DNA of 64,000 nucleotides from Franconibacter pulveris DSM 19144 (GTDB lineage: Bacteria; Pseudomonadota; Gammaproteobacteria; Enterobacterales; Enterobacteriaceae), in the NCBI GenBank assembly GCA_000621185.1, contig JHYZ01000021.1, positions 1 to 64,000 of the forward strand, in the 5' to 3' direction. The stretch's first letter is position 1. The number at the start of each line of letters is the position of its first letter. Positions 9,811-19,992 of the stretch are shown here, piece by piece. The position numbers and the translations under genes are program-made. The notes beneath the pieces were generated by a model. The model saw nothing but the letters and a program-made list of their open reading frames with translations. It was not told the origin of the DNA and searched no databases.

Positions 9811-10488
9811 ATGACGGTAAAAGCGACGCTGGCCCCACTTGACTGGGAAAGCCATTTTTTTGGTCTGCGTAGCGCGATTATGCGTTTCGCCGATGAAGCG
9901 CCGGTGGTGGATATTTCACAGCTGGACGCATGGCAGCGGGTGCAGGCGAAAGTTCCGGCGCAACGCGCGGATTTACTCGATGCGCTGCAACAGCTCGGTT
10001 TTCAGCTGGTTGAGGGCGAAGTGGATTTGGTTTTGCCCGTGGCCGCCGCGTCTTCATCAACGGCGTTGTCCGTGGCTAAGGAAGAAGATGTTCCGCCGCT
10101 GCGCGCCGCCGCCGCTGCCGTCTTTGCTCAAAGCCGCTTTCGCGCCCCCTGGTATCCGGCGGACGCGAGCGGTCAGTTCTATGCGCAGTGGGTGGAGAAC
10201 GCCGTAAAAGGCGCTTTCGATCACGCCTGTCTGATAATGCCAGCGCCGGATGGTTCGTTGCGTGGCTTTGTTACGCTACGGCAGTTAAACGAACAGGAGG
10301 CGCGCATTGGTCTGCTGGCAGGGCGCGGTATCGGTGAGATATTAATGCAGGCGGCGCAAGAGTGGTGCGCAACGCGAGGGCTTTCCACGCTGCGGGTCGC
10401 AACGCAGGTTGGAAATATCGCCGCGCTTCGTCGCTATATTCAAAGCGGTGCGAACGTGGAAAGCACTGCTTACTGGCTCTACAGGTGA
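9811..10488 (+). CDS. wecD: dTDP-fucosamine acetyltransferase WecD
   Basis: WecD acetylates dTDP-4-amino-4,6-dideoxy-galactose with acetyl-CoA to give dTDP-Fuc4NAc for ECA. It has a GNAT-type C-terminal half: [18 protein letters not shown] is the acetyl-CoA loop, and [18 protein letters not shown] leads to the conserved end [10 protein letters not shown] chose ATG 9811 because GAGGAAA is four bases before it; the GTG at 9799 has no such site. The resulting 225 residues fit the family. The N-terminal half is more divergent from E. coli, which is typical. Confidence 0.93.
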   Translation: MTVKATLAPLDWESHFFGLRSAIMRFADEAPVVDISQLDAWQRVQAKVPAQRADLLDALQQLGFQLVEGEVDLVLPVAAASSSTALSVAKEEDVPPLRAAAAAVFAQSRFRAPWYPADASGQFYAQWVENAVKGAFDHACLIMPAPDGSLRGFVTLRQLNEQEARIGLLAGRGIGEILMQAAQEWCATRGLSTLRVATQVGNIAALRRYIQSGANVESTAYWLYR

Positions 10489-10492
10489 ACAA

Positions 10493-11623
10493 ATGATCCC
10501 ATTTAATGCTCCGCCAGTGGTGGGTACGGAAATTGATTACATGCAGTCGGCGATGGGCAGCGGCAAGCTATGCGGCGATGGCGGCTTTACCCGTCGCTGC
10601 CAGCAGTGGCTGGAACAGCGCTTCGGCAGCAAAAAGGTGCTGTTGACGCCTTCCTGCACCGCCTCGCTGGAAATGGCCGCTATTTTGCTCGACATTCAGC
10701 CGGGCGATGAAGTGATCATGCCAAGCTACACCTTCGTTTCCACCGCCAACGCTTTTGTACTGCGTGGCGCGACCATTGTGTTTGTGGATATCCGTCCGGA
10801 TACGATGAATATCGACGAGAGCCTGATTGAAGCGGCGATCACGGAAAAAACCCGGGCCATCGTGCCGGTGCATTACGCGGGGGTGGCGTGTGAAATGGAC
10901 GCTATCATGGCTATCGCCAGAAAGCATAATCTGTATGTGGTGGAAGACGCCGCGCAGGGAGTGATGTCCACTTATAAAGGACGCGCGCTGGGGACCATCG
11001 GTCACGTCGGTTGCTTCAGCTTCCATGAGACGAAAAACTACACTGCAGGCGGCGAGGGCGGAGCGACGCTTATCAACGACCCGGCGTTAGTGGAGCGTGC
11101 GGAAATCATCCGCGAGAAAGGCACCAACCGCAGCCAGTTCTTCCGTGGACAGGTGGATAAATATACCTGGCGCGATATCGGTTCCAGCTATTTGATGTCC
11201 GACCTGCAGGCGGCTTATCTGTGGGCGCAGCTCGAAGCGGCGGACCGCATTAACCAGCAGCGTCTGACGCTGTGGCAAACCTACTATGATGCGCTGGCTC
11301 CGCTGGCGAGGGCCGGGCGCATTGAGCTGCCTTCGGTGCCGCAGGAGTGCAGCCATAACGCGCATATGTTTTACATTAAGCTGCGCGATATTGACGACCG
11401 CAGCCAGCTTATCGCTTACCTGAAAGAAGCGGAGATCCTGGCGGTATTCCATTACATTCCTCTGCATAGCAGCCCAGCAGGGGAAAAGTTTGGCTACTTC
11501 CAGGGTGAAGATCGTTATACCACGCAGGAAAGCGAACGCCTGGTTCGCCTGCCGCTTTTCTACAACCTGTCGCCTGTGAACCAGCGCACGGTTATCTCCT
11601 CTCTCCTGAGCTACTTCGGCTGA
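10493..11623 (+). CDS. wecE: dTDP-4-amino-4,6-dideoxygalactose transaminase WecE
   Basis: WecE uses PLP and glutamate to aminate dTDP-4-keto-6-deoxy-glucose. It is a 376-residue DegT/DnrJ/EryC1-family enzyme, the same length as in E. coli. The PLP lysine lies in FHETKNYTAGGEGG; PSYTFVSTANA and VVEDAAQG are family segments. ATG 10493 begins MIPFNAPPVVG, four bases after the wecD stop. Its substrate normally needs RffG and RffH, which are absent from this operon, so the dTDP sugar must come from RmlA/RmlB-type enzymes elsewhere. Confidence 0.95.
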   Translation: MIPFNAPPVVGTEIDYMQSAMGSGKLCGDGGFTRRCQQWLEQRFGSKKVLLTPSCTASLEMAAILLDIQPGDEVIMPSYTFVSTANAFVLRGATIVFVDIRPDTMNIDESLIEAAITEKTRAIVPVHYAGVACEMDAIMAIARKHNLYVVEDAAQGVMSTYKGRALGTIGHVGCFSFHETKNYTAGGEGGATLINDPALVERAEIIREKGTNRSQFFRGQVDKYTWRDIGSSYLMSDLQAAYLWAQLEAADRINQQRLTLWQTYYDALAPLARAGRIELPSVPQECSHNAHMFYIKLRDIDDRSQLIAYLKEAEILAVFHYIPLHSSPAGEKFGYFQGEDRYTTQESERLVRLPLFYNLSPVNQRTVISSLLSYFG

Positions 11624-11624
11624 A

Positions 11625-12875
11625 ATGTCTTTGGCTAAAGCTTCGGTGTGGACCGCCGCGTCCACACTGGTAAAAATCAGCGCAGGTTTACTGGTGGTGA
11701 AATTGCTGGCGGTGGCTTTTGGCCCGGCGGGCGTTGGCCAGGCGGGTAACTTCCGCCAGCTGGTAACGGTGCTGGGCGTGTTGGCTGGCGCCGGGATTTT
11801 TAATGGCGTCACTAAACTGGTCGCCCAGCATCGCGATGAACCTGCGGAACTACAAAAAGTCACTCGCACCGCCGCGGCGATGGTGCTTGGTTTTTCCACT
11901 TTGCTTGCGGTGCTCTTTTTAGCAGGTGCCCGGCCCATCAGCGTCGGCCTGTTCGGCCATGATAACTACCAGAACGTAGTGCGGCTGGTGGCGCTCGTCC
12001 AGATGGGGATCGCCTGGGCGAACCTGAGTCTGGCGATTATTAAGGGCTTCCGTGACGCTGCTGGCAATGCGCTGTCGCTGATCGCCGGTAGCCTTATCGG
12101 CGTTATCGCCTATTACGCCAGCTTCCGTTTCGGCGGCTATGAAGGCGCGCTGCTTGGCCTGGCGCTGGTGCCTGCACTGGTGGTCATCCCCGCCGCATTC
12201 ATGCTCAAGCAGCGCAGCCACCTGCCAGCGGGCTATCTGAAACCCGGCTGGGATAGCGGGCTGGCGGCGCATCTGGGGAAATTCACCCTGATGGCGCTTA
12301 TCACCTCTGTGACGCTGCCGGTCGCTTACGTAATGATGCGAAACCTGCTGGCGTCCCATTACGGCTGGGAAGCAGTAGGGATCTGGCAAGGGGTAAGCAG
12401 TATTTCCGATGCCTATCTGCAGTTCATCACCGCTTCCTTTAGCGTGTACCTGCTGCCGACGCTGTCGCGCCTGACGGCAAAAGAAGAGATTACCCGCGAA
12501 ATCGTACGATCGCTGAAATTCGTGTTGCCTGCGGTGGCGGCCGCGAGTTTTGCCGTCTGGCTGCTGCGCGATGTGGCGATCTGGCTGCTCTTTTCGCCGA
12601 AATTTACCGCCATGCGCGACCTGTTCGCCTGGCAACTGGTAGGTGACGTGTTGAAAGTGGGCGCTTACGTATTTGGCTATCTGGTCATCGCGAAAGCGTC
12701 GCTGCGTTTTTATATTTTGACGGAGATTAGCCAGTTTGCTTTATTAACCGGCTTTTCACACTGGCTTATCCCGGCGCACGGCGCAGCGGGTGCGGCTCAG
12801 GCCTATATGGCTACCTATATTGTCTATTTCGCCCTCTGTTGTGGCGTATTTTTACTGTGGCGTAGGCAGGCATGA
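11625..12875 (+). CDS. wzxE: ECA lipid III flippase WzxE
   Basis: WzxE moves the undecaprenyl-linked trisaccharide of ECA across the inner membrane. The 416 residues match E. coli and show about twelve hydrophobic segments of the MATE/Wzx polysaccharide-transporter type, starting [21 protein letters not shown]. It follows wecE with a one-base gap and overlaps wecF by 4 bp, so translation is probably coupled through the cluster. Confidence 0.94.
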   Translation: MSLAKASVWTAASTLVKISAGLLVVKLLAVAFGPAGVGQAGNFRQLVTVLGVLAGAGIFNGVTKLVAQHRDEPAELQKVTRTAAAMVLGFSTLLAVLFLAGARPISVGLFGHDNYQNVVRLVALVQMGIAWANLSLAIIKGFRDAAGNALSLIAGSLIGVIAYYASFRFGGYEGALLGLALVPALVVIPAAFMLKQRSHLPAGYLKPGWDSGLAAHLGKFTLMALITSVTLPVAYVMMRNLLASHYGWEAVGIWQGVSSISDAYLQFITASFSVYLLPTLSRLTAKEEITREIVRSLKFVLPAVAAASFAVWLLRDVAIWLLFSPKFTAMRDLFAWQLVGDVLKVGAYVFGYLVIAKASLRFYILTEISQFALLTGFSHWLIPAHGAAGAAQAYMATYIVYFALCCGVFLLWRRQA

Positions 12876-13948
12876 CAGCATTGATGCACATTCTGGGGTC
12901 CGATATTCCCCATCATAACCAGACGGTACTGCGATTTTTCAATGATGAGCTGGCGCCAGCGCATCCGCAGGCGCGTGACTTTATGGTCGTCTCCTCCGAT
13001 GCGCAGCTGGCGCAGGCTTTCCCTTCACTCAGGGTCCGTCTGTTTCCTACTAAAAAAGCGCTGGCGAAAGCGGTCGTCGCCATGGCCCGCGCCGACCGGC
13101 AGCAACGATTCTTTTTTCACGGGCAATTTAATGCCGCGCTTTGGATGGCGTTGCTGACCGGCGGGCTGAAGCCTTCACAGTTCAGCTGGCATATCTGGGG
13201 CGCCGATCTCTATGAAGTCTCCCGCAGCCTGAAGTTTCGCCTTTTTTACCGGTTGCGCCGGCTGGCGCAGGGGCGCGTCGGACGGGTGTTCGCCACGCGC
13301 GGCGATTTAAGCTGGTTTCAGCAGCGTCACCCGAATGTAGCGGGCGAGCTGCTTTATTTCCCGACGCGCATGGACCCGGCTCTTAACGGTATCGCTCCGC
13401 CGGTTCGTGCTGGCAAACTCACGGTGCTGGTCGGTAACTCAGGCGATCGCAGTAATGAACATGCCGCAGCGTTAAAAGCGGTGCACCAGCAGTTTGGCGA
13501 TACCGTGCGCGTTATTGTCCCGATGGGATACCCGGCAAACAACGAGGCTTATATTGATGAAATAAGCCAGGCGGGCAGGGCGCTGTTTAGCGCTGAAAAC
13601 TTGCAGGTGTTGCGCGATAAGATGGCGTTCGACGATTACCTCGCGCTGCTGCGTGAGTGCGACCTGGGTTATTTTATTTTTGCCCGCCAGCAGGGTATCG
13701 GTACGCTCTGCCTGCTGATCCAGGCAGGCGTTCCCTGCGTGCTCAGCCGGGACAACCCTTTCTGGCAGGATATGGTGGAACAAGATCTGCCAGTGCTCTT
13801 CACGGGTGATATGCTTAATGAAGCGGTGGTGCGCGAAGCGCAGCGTCAGTTACAGGCGGTAGATAAATCCCGTATCGCCTTTTTTAAACCTAACTATCTC
13901 GCGGGCTGGCATCAGGCGCTGCGTATCGCTTCAGGAGAAGTGGCATGA
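12872..13948 (+). CDS. wecF: TDP-Fuc4NAc:lipid II Fuc4NAc transferase WecF
   Basis: WecF adds the third sugar, Fuc4NAc, to lipid II to make lipid III of ECA at the cytoplasmic face of the inner membrane. The 358 residues (E. coli 359) form a GT56-family glycosyltransferase. Recognisable segments are [44 protein letters not shown] and [19 protein letters not shown]. It overlaps wzxE and wzyE by four bases each. Confidence 0.94.
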   Translation: MTALMHILGSDIPHHNQTVLRFFNDELAPAHPQARDFMVVSSDAQLAQAFPSLRVRLFPTKKALAKAVVAMARADRQQRFFFHGQFNAALWMALLTGGLKPSQFSWHIWGADLYEVSRSLKFRLFYRLRRLAQGRVGRVFATRGDLSWFQQRHPNVAGELLYFPTRMDPALNGIAPPVRAGKLTVLVGNSGDRSNEHAAALKAVHQQFGDTVRVIVPMGYPANNEAYIDEISQAGRALFSAENLQVLRDKMAFDDYLALLRECDLGYFIFARQQGIGTLCLLIQAGVPCVLSRDNPFWQDMVEQDLPVLFTGDMLNEAVVREAQRQLQAVDKSRIAFFKPNYLAGWHQALRIASGEVA

Positions 13949-15297
13949 GCGTGTTGCAATTCAGCGGTCTGTTTATCGTCTGGCTCCTCGCCACGCTGTT
14001 TATTGGGACGTTGACCTGGTTTGAATTCCGCCGCGTGCGGTTTAACTTCAACGTTTTCTTTTCACTGCTTTTTCTGCTGACCTTTTTCTTCGGCTTCCCG
14101 TTGACCAGTTTACTGGTGTTTCGCTTTAACGTGGCGGTGGTGCCGCCGGAAATCTTGCTGCAGGCGCTGCTGGCGGCGGGATGCTTTTACGGAGTCTACT
14201 ACGTTACCTATAAAACCCGGCTGCGCCCACGAGGCCAGACGCCCACTGGACCCGGCCTCTTTACCATGAACCGGGTAGAAACCCATTTGATGTGGGTGAT
14301 CCTGATGGCGGTGGCGTTGGTTAGCGTGGGTATTTTCTTCCTGCATAACGGTTTTCTGCTGTTTCGTTTACAGTCCTACAGCCAGATTTTTTCCAGCGAA
14401 GTATCGGGCGTGGCGCTTAAGCGCTTCTTCTATTTCTTCATTCCGGCCATGCTGGTGGTCTATTTCCTGCGCCAGGATAGCCGCGCGTGGCTCTTTTTTC
14501 TCGTCAGTACCGTCGCCTTTGGCCTGTTGACTTATATGATCGTGGGCGGAACGCGCGCCAATATCATTATCGCTTTCGCCATTTTTCTCTTCATCGGTAT
14601 TATCCGGGGCTGGATTTCGCTCTGGATGCTGGCGGCGGCGGGCGTGTTTGGCATAGTCGGCATGTTCTGGCTGGCGCTAAAGCGCTATGGCCTGAACGTC
14701 AGCGGCGATGAAGCGTTTTACACCTTCCTCTACCTGACTCGCGACACGTTCTCGCCCTGGGAAAACTTCGCGCTATTGCTGCAAAACTACAGCCATATCG
14801 ACTTTCAGGGGCTTGCCCCGATTGTGCGGGACTTCTATGTTTTTATTCCTTCCTGGCTTTGGCCGGATCGTCCGCATATTGTCCTGAATACGGCGAATTA
14901 CTTTACCTGGGAAGTCCTCAACAACCATTCGGGGTTGGCCATTTCGCCCACGTTAATCGGCTCGCTGGTCATTATGGGCGGCGTTTGGTTTATTCCGCTT
15001 GGCGCGGTGGCCGTCGGGCTTATCATCAAATGGTTTGACTGGCTTTACGAGCGCGGCAATCGCGAGGCGAACCGCTACAAGGCGGCCGTCATCCATAGCT
15101 TTTGCTTCGGCGCCATCTTCAACATGATAGTGCTGGCGCGCGAAGGATTAGACGCGTTCGCTTCTCGTGTGGTGTTCTTCCTGGTGGTCTTCTCCGCCTG
15201 TTTGTTAATGGCAAAGCTGCTTTACTGGCTGCTTGAGAGCGCCGGGCTGGTTCATGGCCGACTGCGTCGTTCCGCAAGGCCGCTTTCGCCAACCTGA
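13945..15297 (+). CDS. wzyE: ECA polymerase WzyE
   Basis: WzyE joins ECA trisaccharide units in the periplasmic leaflet. The 450 residues match the E. coli length, with about eleven membrane segments. The conserved region [15 protein letters not shown] and the periplasmic loop [11 protein letters not shown] are visible. It overlaps wecF by 4 bp and is followed by wecG after 19 bp. Confidence 0.93.
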   Translation: MSVLQFSGLFIVWLLATLFIGTLTWFEFRRVRFNFNVFFSLLFLLTFFFGFPLTSLLVFRFNVAVVPPEILLQALLAAGCFYGVYYVTYKTRLRPRGQTPTGPGLFTMNRVETHLMWVILMAVALVSVGIFFLHNGFLLFRLQSYSQIFSSEVSGVALKRFFYFFIPAMLVVYFLRQDSRAWLFFLVSTVAFGLLTYMIVGGTRANIIIAFAIFLFIGIIRGWISLWMLAAAGVFGIVGMFWLALKRYGLNVSGDEAFYTFLYLTRDTFSPWENFALLLQNYSHIDFQGLAPIVRDFYVFIPSWLWPDRPHIVLNTANYFTWEVLNNHSGLAISPTLIGSLVIMGGVWFIPLGAVAVGLIIKWFDWLYERGNREANRYKAAVIHSFCFGAIFNMIVLAREGLDAFASRVVFFLVVFSACLLMAKLLYWLLESAGLVHGRLRRSARPLSPT

Positions 15298-15316
15298 GCG
15301 TTAACTAAGGAATGTT

Positions 15317-16057
15317 ATGACGGAAAAGAGTTCTGCTCCCATTTATACCCTGCGCGGTTTGCCCCTGCTGGGGTGGCGCGATATGTCGCACGCCCTTGAC
15401 TATCTCTATGCTGACGGCGCGCTGAAAAAGGGGACGCTGGTGGCGATTAACGCGGAGAAAATGCTGGCGCTGGAGGCGGATGCGGAAGTACGCAGTCTTA
15501 TTGAGTCGGCGGAGTTTAAATATGCCGATGGCATTAGCGTGGTGCGCTCGGTGCGTAAGAAATATCCCGACGCGCAGGTTTCACGGGTGGCCGGGGCTGA
15601 CCTCTGGGAAGCGTTAATGGCGCGCGCGGGCGAGGCGGGGACGCCGGTTTTTTTAGTCGGCGGCAAGCCTGACGTGCTGGCGCAGACTGAAACAAAGCTG
15701 CGCCAGCTCTGGAAGGTGAACATTGTCGGCAGCCAGGATGGCTATTTTACGCCGCAGGCCCGTCAGGCGCTGTTTGATCGCATCCGCGACAGTGGCGCGC
15801 AGATTGTTACTGTCGCCATGGGTTCGCCGCGCCAGGAGATTTTTATGCGAGACTGCCGGGTTGTGCATCCGGACGCCCTTTATATGGGGGTAGGCGGCAC
15901 CTATGATGTTTTTACAGGCCACGTAAAGCGCGCCCCGAAAGGCTGGCAGAACCTTGGCCTGGAGTGGCTTTATCGTTTGCTTTCCCAGCCAAGCCGTCTT
16001 AAACGCCAGCTTCGGCTGCTGCGCTACCTTAGCTGGCACTACACCGGACGTCTTTAA
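15317..16057 (+). CDS. wecG: UDP-ManNAcA transferase WecG
   Basis: WecG transfers ManNAcA to lipid I to form lipid II of ECA. The 246 residues belong to GT26 (WecG/TagA/CpsF) and show [38 protein letters not shown] and [21 protein letters not shown] precedes the ATG. It is the last gene of the wec operon; a GC-rich hairpin follows. Confidence 0.95.
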   Translation: MTEKSSAPIYTLRGLPLLGWRDMSHALDYLYADGALKKGTLVAINAEKMLALEADAEVRSLIESAEFKYADGISVVRSVRKKYPDAQVSRVAGADLWEALMARAGEAGTPVFLVGGKPDVLAQTETKLRQLWKVNIVGSQDGYFTPQARQALFDRIRDSGAQIVTVAMGSPRQEIFMRDCRVVHPDALYMGVGGTYDVFTGHVKRAPKGWQNLGLEWLYRLLSQPSRLKRQLRLLRYLSWHYTGRL

Positions 16058-16062
16058 TATTT

Positions 16063-16090
16063 GCGCAGCGCGCCGACCGCGCTGCGTTTC
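16063..16090 (+). terminator. candidate terminator of the wec operon
   Basis: CGCAGCGCG (16064-16072) pairs perfectly with CGCGCTGCG (16078-16086) around CCGAC, followed by only three T residues and then CCC. The stem is strong but the T-run is short, so efficiency is uncertain. Confidence 0.55.
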
Positions 16091-16298
16091 CCTCACAATC
16101 CGCTGCTTTATTATCCAGAATCCGCATTTTTCTGAAGCATCGTTTGCCATTTCCTGAAAATTGTTAAAACATGCGCCCGCACGTGGCGTTCATGATTCAT
16201 TATCGGTTTGATGAATCTGTCGCCAGCAGCGGCAACGGAGATGGCTACATCACAATAACCGGTCAACCCGGAACGGATGCAAACACAACTGAGGATTT

Positions 16299-17684
16299 AT
16301 GGCAGAGAAAAAAGCGGAGCTACAGCGTGGGCTGGAAGCTCGACATATTGAACTTATCGCGCTTGGCGGCACGATTGGGGTCGGCCTGTTTATGGGCGCG
16401 GCGAGCACCCTGAAATGGGCGGGCCCGTCAGTGCTGCTGGCCTATATCATCGCCGGGCTGTTTGTCTTTTTCATCATGCGCTCGATGGGTGAGATGTTAT
16501 TCCTTGAGCCGGTGGCGGGGTCGTTCGCGGTTTACGCGCACCGCTACATGAGCCCTTTCTTTGGCTATCTCACCGCCTGGTCTTACTGGTTTATGTGGAT
16601 GGCGGTGGGAATATCGGAAATCACCGCCATCGGCGTGTATGTTCAGTACTGGTTCCCTGAACTGCCGCAGTGGCTGCCCGCCTTGCTGGCCGTAGGGCTG
16701 GTCGCGCTGGCGAACCTTGCCGCCGTTCGGCTGTATGGTGAAATTGAGTTCTGGTTTGCGATGATTAAAGTCACCACCATTATCGTGATGATTGTCGTCG
16801 GACTGGGTGTGATTTTCTTCGGCTTTGGCAATAGCGGCCACGCGACTGGCTTCTCTAACCTCACGGCGCATGGCGGCTTCTTTGCCGGCGGCTGGAAAGG
16901 TTTCCTGACCGCGCTGTGTATCGTCGTGGCTTCTTACCAGGGCGTTGAGCTTATCGGTATTACCGCAGGCGAGGCGAAAAACCCGCAGGTCACGCTGCGC
17001 AGCGCGGTAGGTAAAGTGCTCTGGCGCATTCTGATTTTCTACGTAGGCGCGATTTTCGTTATCGTGACGATTTTCCCGTGGGATGAAATCGGCAGCAACG
17101 GCAGTCCGTTTGTGCTGACTTTCGCGAAGATAGGCATTACCGCGGCGGCGGGCATTATCAATTTTGTGGTGCTGACGGCGGCGCTTTCCGGCTGCAATAG
17201 CGGTATGTACAGCTGCGGACGCATGCTTTACGCGCTGGCGAAAAACCGTCAACTGCCGCAGGGGATGGCGAAAGTATCGAAAAGCGGCGTGCCGGTGGCT
17301 GGCGTGACGCTGTCTATCGTTATTCTGCTAATCGGTTCCTGCCTGAACTACATCATTCCTAACCCGCAGCGGGTTTTTGTGTACGTCTACAGCGCCAGCG
17401 TGCTGCCGGGTATGGTGCCATGGTTCGTTATTCTTATTAGCCAGTTGCGTTTTCGCCACGTGCATCGCCAGGCTATCGCTTCGCATCCGTTCCGCTCTGT
17501 GCTTTTCCCATGGGCGAACTACTTAACGATGGCGTTCCTGGCGTGCGTTCTTATCGGCATGGGCTTTAACGAAGATACGCGTATGTCGTTGTTTGTCGGA
17601 ATGGTCTTTTTGGCGTTAGTTTCGCTGGTATATAAGGTATTCGGACTCAACAGACATGTGTCAGGACCGAAAGCGGACAGATAA
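16299..17684 (+). CDS. yifK: APC-family amino acid permease YifK
   Basis: YifK is an inner-membrane amino acid-proton symporter. Work in Salmonella and E. coli points to threonine and serine as substrates. The 461 residues show the AAT-family N-terminus [20 protein letters not shown], about twelve membrane segments, and [23 protein letters not shown] lies just before ATG 16299. The 240-bp upstream gap has no other gene. It stands between the wec operon and the argX tRNA operon, as in E. coli. Confidence 0.93.
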   Translation: MAEKKAELQRGLEARHIELIALGGTIGVGLFMGAASTLKWAGPSVLLAYIIAGLFVFFIMRSMGEMLFLEPVAGSFAVYAHRYMSPFFGYLTAWSYWFMWMAVGISEITAIGVYVQYWFPELPQWLPALLAVGLVALANLAAVRLYGEIEFWFAMIKVTTIIVMIVVGLGVIFFGFGNSGHATGFSNLTAHGGFFAGGWKGFLTALCIVVASYQGVELIGITAGEAKNPQVTLRSAVGKVLWRILIFYVGAIFVIVTIFPWDEIGSNGSPFVLTFAKIGITAAAGIINFVVLTAALSGCNSGMYSCGRMLYALAKNRQLPQGMAKVSKSGVPVAGVTLSIVILLIGSCLNYIIPNPQRVFVYVYSASVLPGMVPWFVILISQLRFRHVHRQAIASHPFRSVLFPWANYLTMAFLACVLIGMGFNEDTRMSLFVGMVFLALVSLVYKVFGLNRHVSGPKADR

Positions 17685-17736
17685 GCAGCATGATGCGCAA
17701 AGCATAACCAAACGCGCATTTTCTTAAAAAAAGCAC

Positions 17737-17765
17737 TAGACAGCAGGGCGCGAAGACCGTAGTAT
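17737..17765 (+). promoter_or_regulatory. promoter of the argX-hisR-leuT-proM tRNA operon
   Basis: TAGACA (17737-17742) and TAGTAT (17760-17765) are 17 bases apart. The next bases (CCCCACCCGC) form a GC-rich discriminator, the signature of stringently controlled stable-RNA promoters. Initiation would fall near 17772, about 15 bases before the first tRNA. Confidence 0.65.
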
Positions 17766-17786
17766 CCCCACCCGCAACGGCGCTAC

Positions 17787-17863
<77 letters not shown>

Positions 17864-17917
17864 TTTAATAAGGCGCTTGAGCGACGCGAGTAGAACAGGC
17901 AGTAAAAGATTTACAGT

Positions 17918-17994
17918 GGTGGCTATAGCTCAGTTGGTAGAGCCCTGGATTGTGATTCCAGTTGTCGTGGGTTCGAGTCCCATTAGCCACCCCA
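17918..17994 (+). tRNA. hisR: tRNA-His (anticodon GTG)
   Basis: The 77-base gene begins GGTGGCTATAGCTCAG and includes the extra 5' G typical of tRNA-His. The anticodon is in CTGGATTGTGATTCCAG, and the gene ends AGCCACC plus CCA. It lies 54 bp after argX. Confidence 0.97.
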
Positions 17995-18008
17995 TTATTT
18001 TGTGGCAT

Positions 18009-18095
18009 GCGAAGGTGGCGGAATTGGTAGACGCGCTAGCTTCAGGTGTTAGTGTCCTTACGGACGTGGGGGTTCAAGTCCCCCCCCTCGCACCA
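18009..18095 (+). tRNA. leuT: tRNA-Leu (anticodon CAG)
   Basis: The 87-base class II tRNA begins GCGAAGG and ends CCTCGC plus ACCA. The anticodon loop TTCAGGT carries CAG. The long variable arm is TGTCCTTACGGACG. Confidence 0.97.
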
Positions 18096-18132
18096 CTCCT
18101 TAATTGAACTAAAAATTCAAAAAGCAGTACCT

Positions 18133-18209
18133 CGGCGAGTAGCGCAGCTTGGTAGCGCAACTGGTTTGGGACCAGTGGGTCGGAGGTTCGAATCCTCTCT
18201 CGCCGACCA
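18133..18209 (+). tRNA. proM: tRNA-Pro (anticodon TGG)
   Basis: The 77-base gene begins CGGCGAGTAGCGCAG. The anticodon arm CTGGT-TTGGGAC-CAG carries TGG, and the gene ends CTCGCCG plus ACCA. It is the last tRNA of the operon and is directly followed by a terminator. Confidence 0.97.
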
Positions 18210-18215
18210 ATTTTG

Positions 18216-18240
18216 AACCCCGCTTCGGCGGGGTTTTTTG
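18216..18240 (+). terminator. terminator of the tRNA operon
   Basis: AACCCCGC (18216-18223) and GCGGGGTT (18228-18235) form an 8-bp stem with a TTCG tetraloop, followed by six T residues from 18234. It is a textbook intrinsic terminator seven bases after proM. Confidence 0.95.
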
Positions 18241-18292
18241 TTTTCTCTTTTCCCTGTACTACGCCTTACTCTCTCCACCACTGTCATTCTAC

Positions 18293-18405
18293 TGTCACAG
18301 GCAGACGACACTGCGTCGAGCCTTGTCGCCACAAAGCGACACTCAACTCCATGTTTTGCTTATTATTTGTTTTGTATTGATTTTACCTGTCGTTAAAAAG
18401 CGACG
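18293..18405 (+). promoter_or_regulatory. three GlrR-type activator sites upstream of glmZ
   Basis: TGTC-N10-GACA occurs exactly at 18293-18310 and 18324-18341, and once with one mismatch (TGTC-N10-GACG) at 18388-18405. TGTC-N10-GACA is the known site of the response regulator GlrR, which activates glmY/glmZ sigma54 promoters. The centres are about 31 and 64 bp apart, close to three and six helical turns. No gene is seen in the 332 bp between proM and glmZ; these sites and the promoter fill it. Confidence 0.8.
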
Positions 18406-18461
18406 GTATAAGCCCCTGAAGGCGCCGGGCGCGCAACGATTCAGGGAAATGAAGTTTTATT

Positions 18462-18474
18462 TAACTTATTGATA
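18462..18474 (+). promoter_or_regulatory. IHF-type site between GlrR sites and the glmZ promoter
   Basis: TAACTTATTGATA fits the IHF consensus (reverse orientation YAANNNNTTGATW) at every fixed position. It lies in an AT-rich stretch between the activator sites and the sigma54 promoter, where a DNA bend would help looping. Confidence 0.6.
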
Positions 18475-18514
18475 TAAAAATAATAATAGATATATCTCAA
18501 CGTTTATAAATAAC

Positions 18515-18535
18515 TGGCACGGCTTGTGCTATATT
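18515..18535 (+). promoter_or_regulatory. overlapping sigma54 and extended -10 sigma70 promoters of glmZ
   Basis: TGGCACGGCTTGTGCT (18515-18530) has the GG and GC dinucleotides ten bases apart, as sigma54 requires. Counting from GC at -13/-12 puts +1 at 18541. The same DNA contains TGC-TATATT (18527-18535), an extended -10 element for sigma70 that would start at 18542. No good -35 is present. The two start points coincide with the 5' end of GlmZ. Confidence 0.8.
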
Positions 18536-18541
18536 AACTGC

Positions 18542-18742
18542 GTAGATGCTCATTCCATCCCTTATGTTTGCCGCTGGCTTCATAAACCCAGGAATGACGC
18601 AGAGCCATTACGGTGCTTATCGTCCACAGACAGATGTCGCTCAGGCCTCATCAAACACCCTGGACACAACGTTGAGTGAAGCACCACAATTTGTTGTCAA
18701 ACAGACCTGTTTTAACACCTGCCCCAGGGCAGGTGTTTTTTT
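18542..18742 (+). ncRNA. glmZ: small regulatory RNA GlmZ
   Basis: GlmZ base-pairs with glmS mRNA, with Hfq, to raise glucosamine-6-phosphate synthase. It is processed by RNase E with RapZ and protected by its decoy GlmY. The sequence starts GTAGATGCTCATTCCATC and contains segments I recall from E. coli GlmZ: GGAATGACGCAGAGCC, GTGCTTATCGTCCAC, CTGGACACAACGTTGAGTG and TTTGTTGTCA. It ends in a hairpin ACACCTGCC/GGCAGGTGT (18715-18736) with seven T residues. The length of about 200 bases is close to the 207 of E. coli. It sits tail to tail with hemY, as in E. coli. Confidence 0.93.
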
Positions 18743-18761
18743 ATGGGCGGAAGAAAGAGTG

Positions 18762-18785
18762 GCGGGCGAATGGCTGTTCGCCCGC
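18762..18785 (-). terminator. candidate terminator of hemCDXY
   Basis: GCGGGCGAA (18762-18770) and TTCGCCCGC (18777-18785) form a perfect 9-bp stem, ten bases beyond the hemY stop codon on the minus strand. Downstream on that strand comes a pyrimidine-rich, T-containing stretch rather than a pure T-run. Confidence 0.55.
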
Positions 18786-18795
18786 AGGGGGAAGG

Positions 18796-19992
18796 TTATG
18801 ACGGCGGGTTGTTCTGCAACGTCAGCAGCAGTCCGTCGCGGCGCATGGCGGCGGCCTCTTCCGGTTTATGCAACCTGTCCAGCACATCAGCAAGCCAGGC
18901 GTAGTCAAACGCGTCCGGGCGCTGTTTCAGCGCAGCGCGAAAAGCGAGACTCGCCTCCTGCCACTCGCCGTGCTGCATTAGCAACTGGCCGAGCGTGCTC
19001 CACAGCAGCGGGCGGTCGCCATGCGTTTTGATCTGCTGGCGCAGCACTTTTTCCAGCTGTTCCGGATTGCCCGCCTTCAGGCGCGGCATCAGCATGACGA
19101 GGCGTTCATCATACTGGCGTTTCAGCCCATCCAGGATTATCTCTTGCGCGGTCTGATGGTCGTCGCACTCAATTAAATGTTCCGCCATCGCTACCTGTAA
19201 TCCGGGCTGTTGACGCGTTTTGCGGCTCTGGTTGCGCCACCACTGTTTCAGCCCCTCGCTGCCCTGCTCGGCGCGCGCCTTGTCCATGAGCCCCATCCAG
19301 GCCTGTTGAGACAGCGCTTCGCGATGCGCTTCATCACCCACCTGCGCTTTTTGCATGGAGGGAATGATATCCAGCAGGGAAGCCCATGCTCCGGTGCGAA
19401 TGTAGGCCTGTTCGGCCAGGCGCAGCACCTCCGGATGTCGCGGCGTGATCTCCAGCAGTTGATCGATGCCATGACGGGCGGCGTGGTTTTCGTTGCGCGC
19501 CAGCTGAATACGCGCGCGGGTGATCTCCACTGGCACCTGATCGTTATCGGCAAGCTCGGCGGCGCGCTCAAGATGCTGGTTGGCTCGTGCTTCATCCCCG
19601 CGCTGCTGCGCGGCCTCGGCGGCCAGCAGGTAGTTCACCACCGGCTGTTCGGCGTGATCGGCATTTTTTGCCATCAGCTTTTCAACCTGCTGATAGTCGC
19701 CTTCCGCCAGCTTCAGCAACGCCTGTTTAGTCTGTTTACGGGCACGGCTGCGCTTGCGGCCCAGAAACCAGCCGCGTGTCCGGGCGCCGGTGCGAAAAAG
19801 ACGGCGCAGCAGCCATTCAACGGCAAACAGTACCAGCAGAGAGAGAACAAGGATAATCACAAGCCCCGTGACGCTGGTTTCAATATTCCAGTTGTCCGTC
19901 TGGATCAGCACATAGCCCTGATGACCCGCGATAATGGGGCCAAGCACAATGCCTGCCATTAACAGCAGAAAGAGCAACAACACTTTAAGCAT
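18796..19992 (-). CDS. hemY: HemY, membrane TPR protein of the heme operon
   Basis: HemY is an inner-membrane protein with a large tetratricopeptide-type domain. Its role in late heme or protoporphyrin metabolism is not fully defined. The 398 residues match E. coli. Two N-terminal membrane segments are seen (about 2-22 and 41-64), followed by helical repeats such as VVNYLLAAEAAQQRGDEARA and LLWSTLGQLLMQHGEWQEA. Its start overlaps the hemX stop by one base. It is the last gene of hemCDXY. Confidence 0.92.
   Translation of the reverse strand: MLKVLLLFLLLMAGIVLGPIIAGHQGYVLIQTDNWNIETSVTGLVIILVLSLLVLFAVEWLLRRLFRTGARTRGWFLGRKRSRARKQTKQALLKLAEGDYQQVEKLMAKNADHAEQPVVNYLLAAEAAQQRGDEARANQHLERAAELADNDQVPVEITRARIQLARNENHAARHGIDQLLEITPRHPEVLRLAEQAYIRTGAWASLLDIIPSMQKAQVGDEAHREALSQQAWMGLMDKARAEQGSEGLKQWWRNQSRKTRQQPGLQVAMAEHLIECDDHQTAQEIILDGLKRQYDERLVMLMPRLKAGNPEQLEKVLRQQIKTHGDRPLLWSTLGQLLMQHGEWQEASLAFRAALKQRPDAFDYAWLADVLDRLHKPEEAAAMRRDGLLLTLQNNPPS

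Noticed and set aside
18546-19031. 161-codon plus-strand frame starting in the glmZ region
   Set aside because: Its first part is the GlmZ sRNA including the terminator, and the rest is antisense to hemY. The ATG at 18546 is at the very 5' end of the RNA with no ribosome site.
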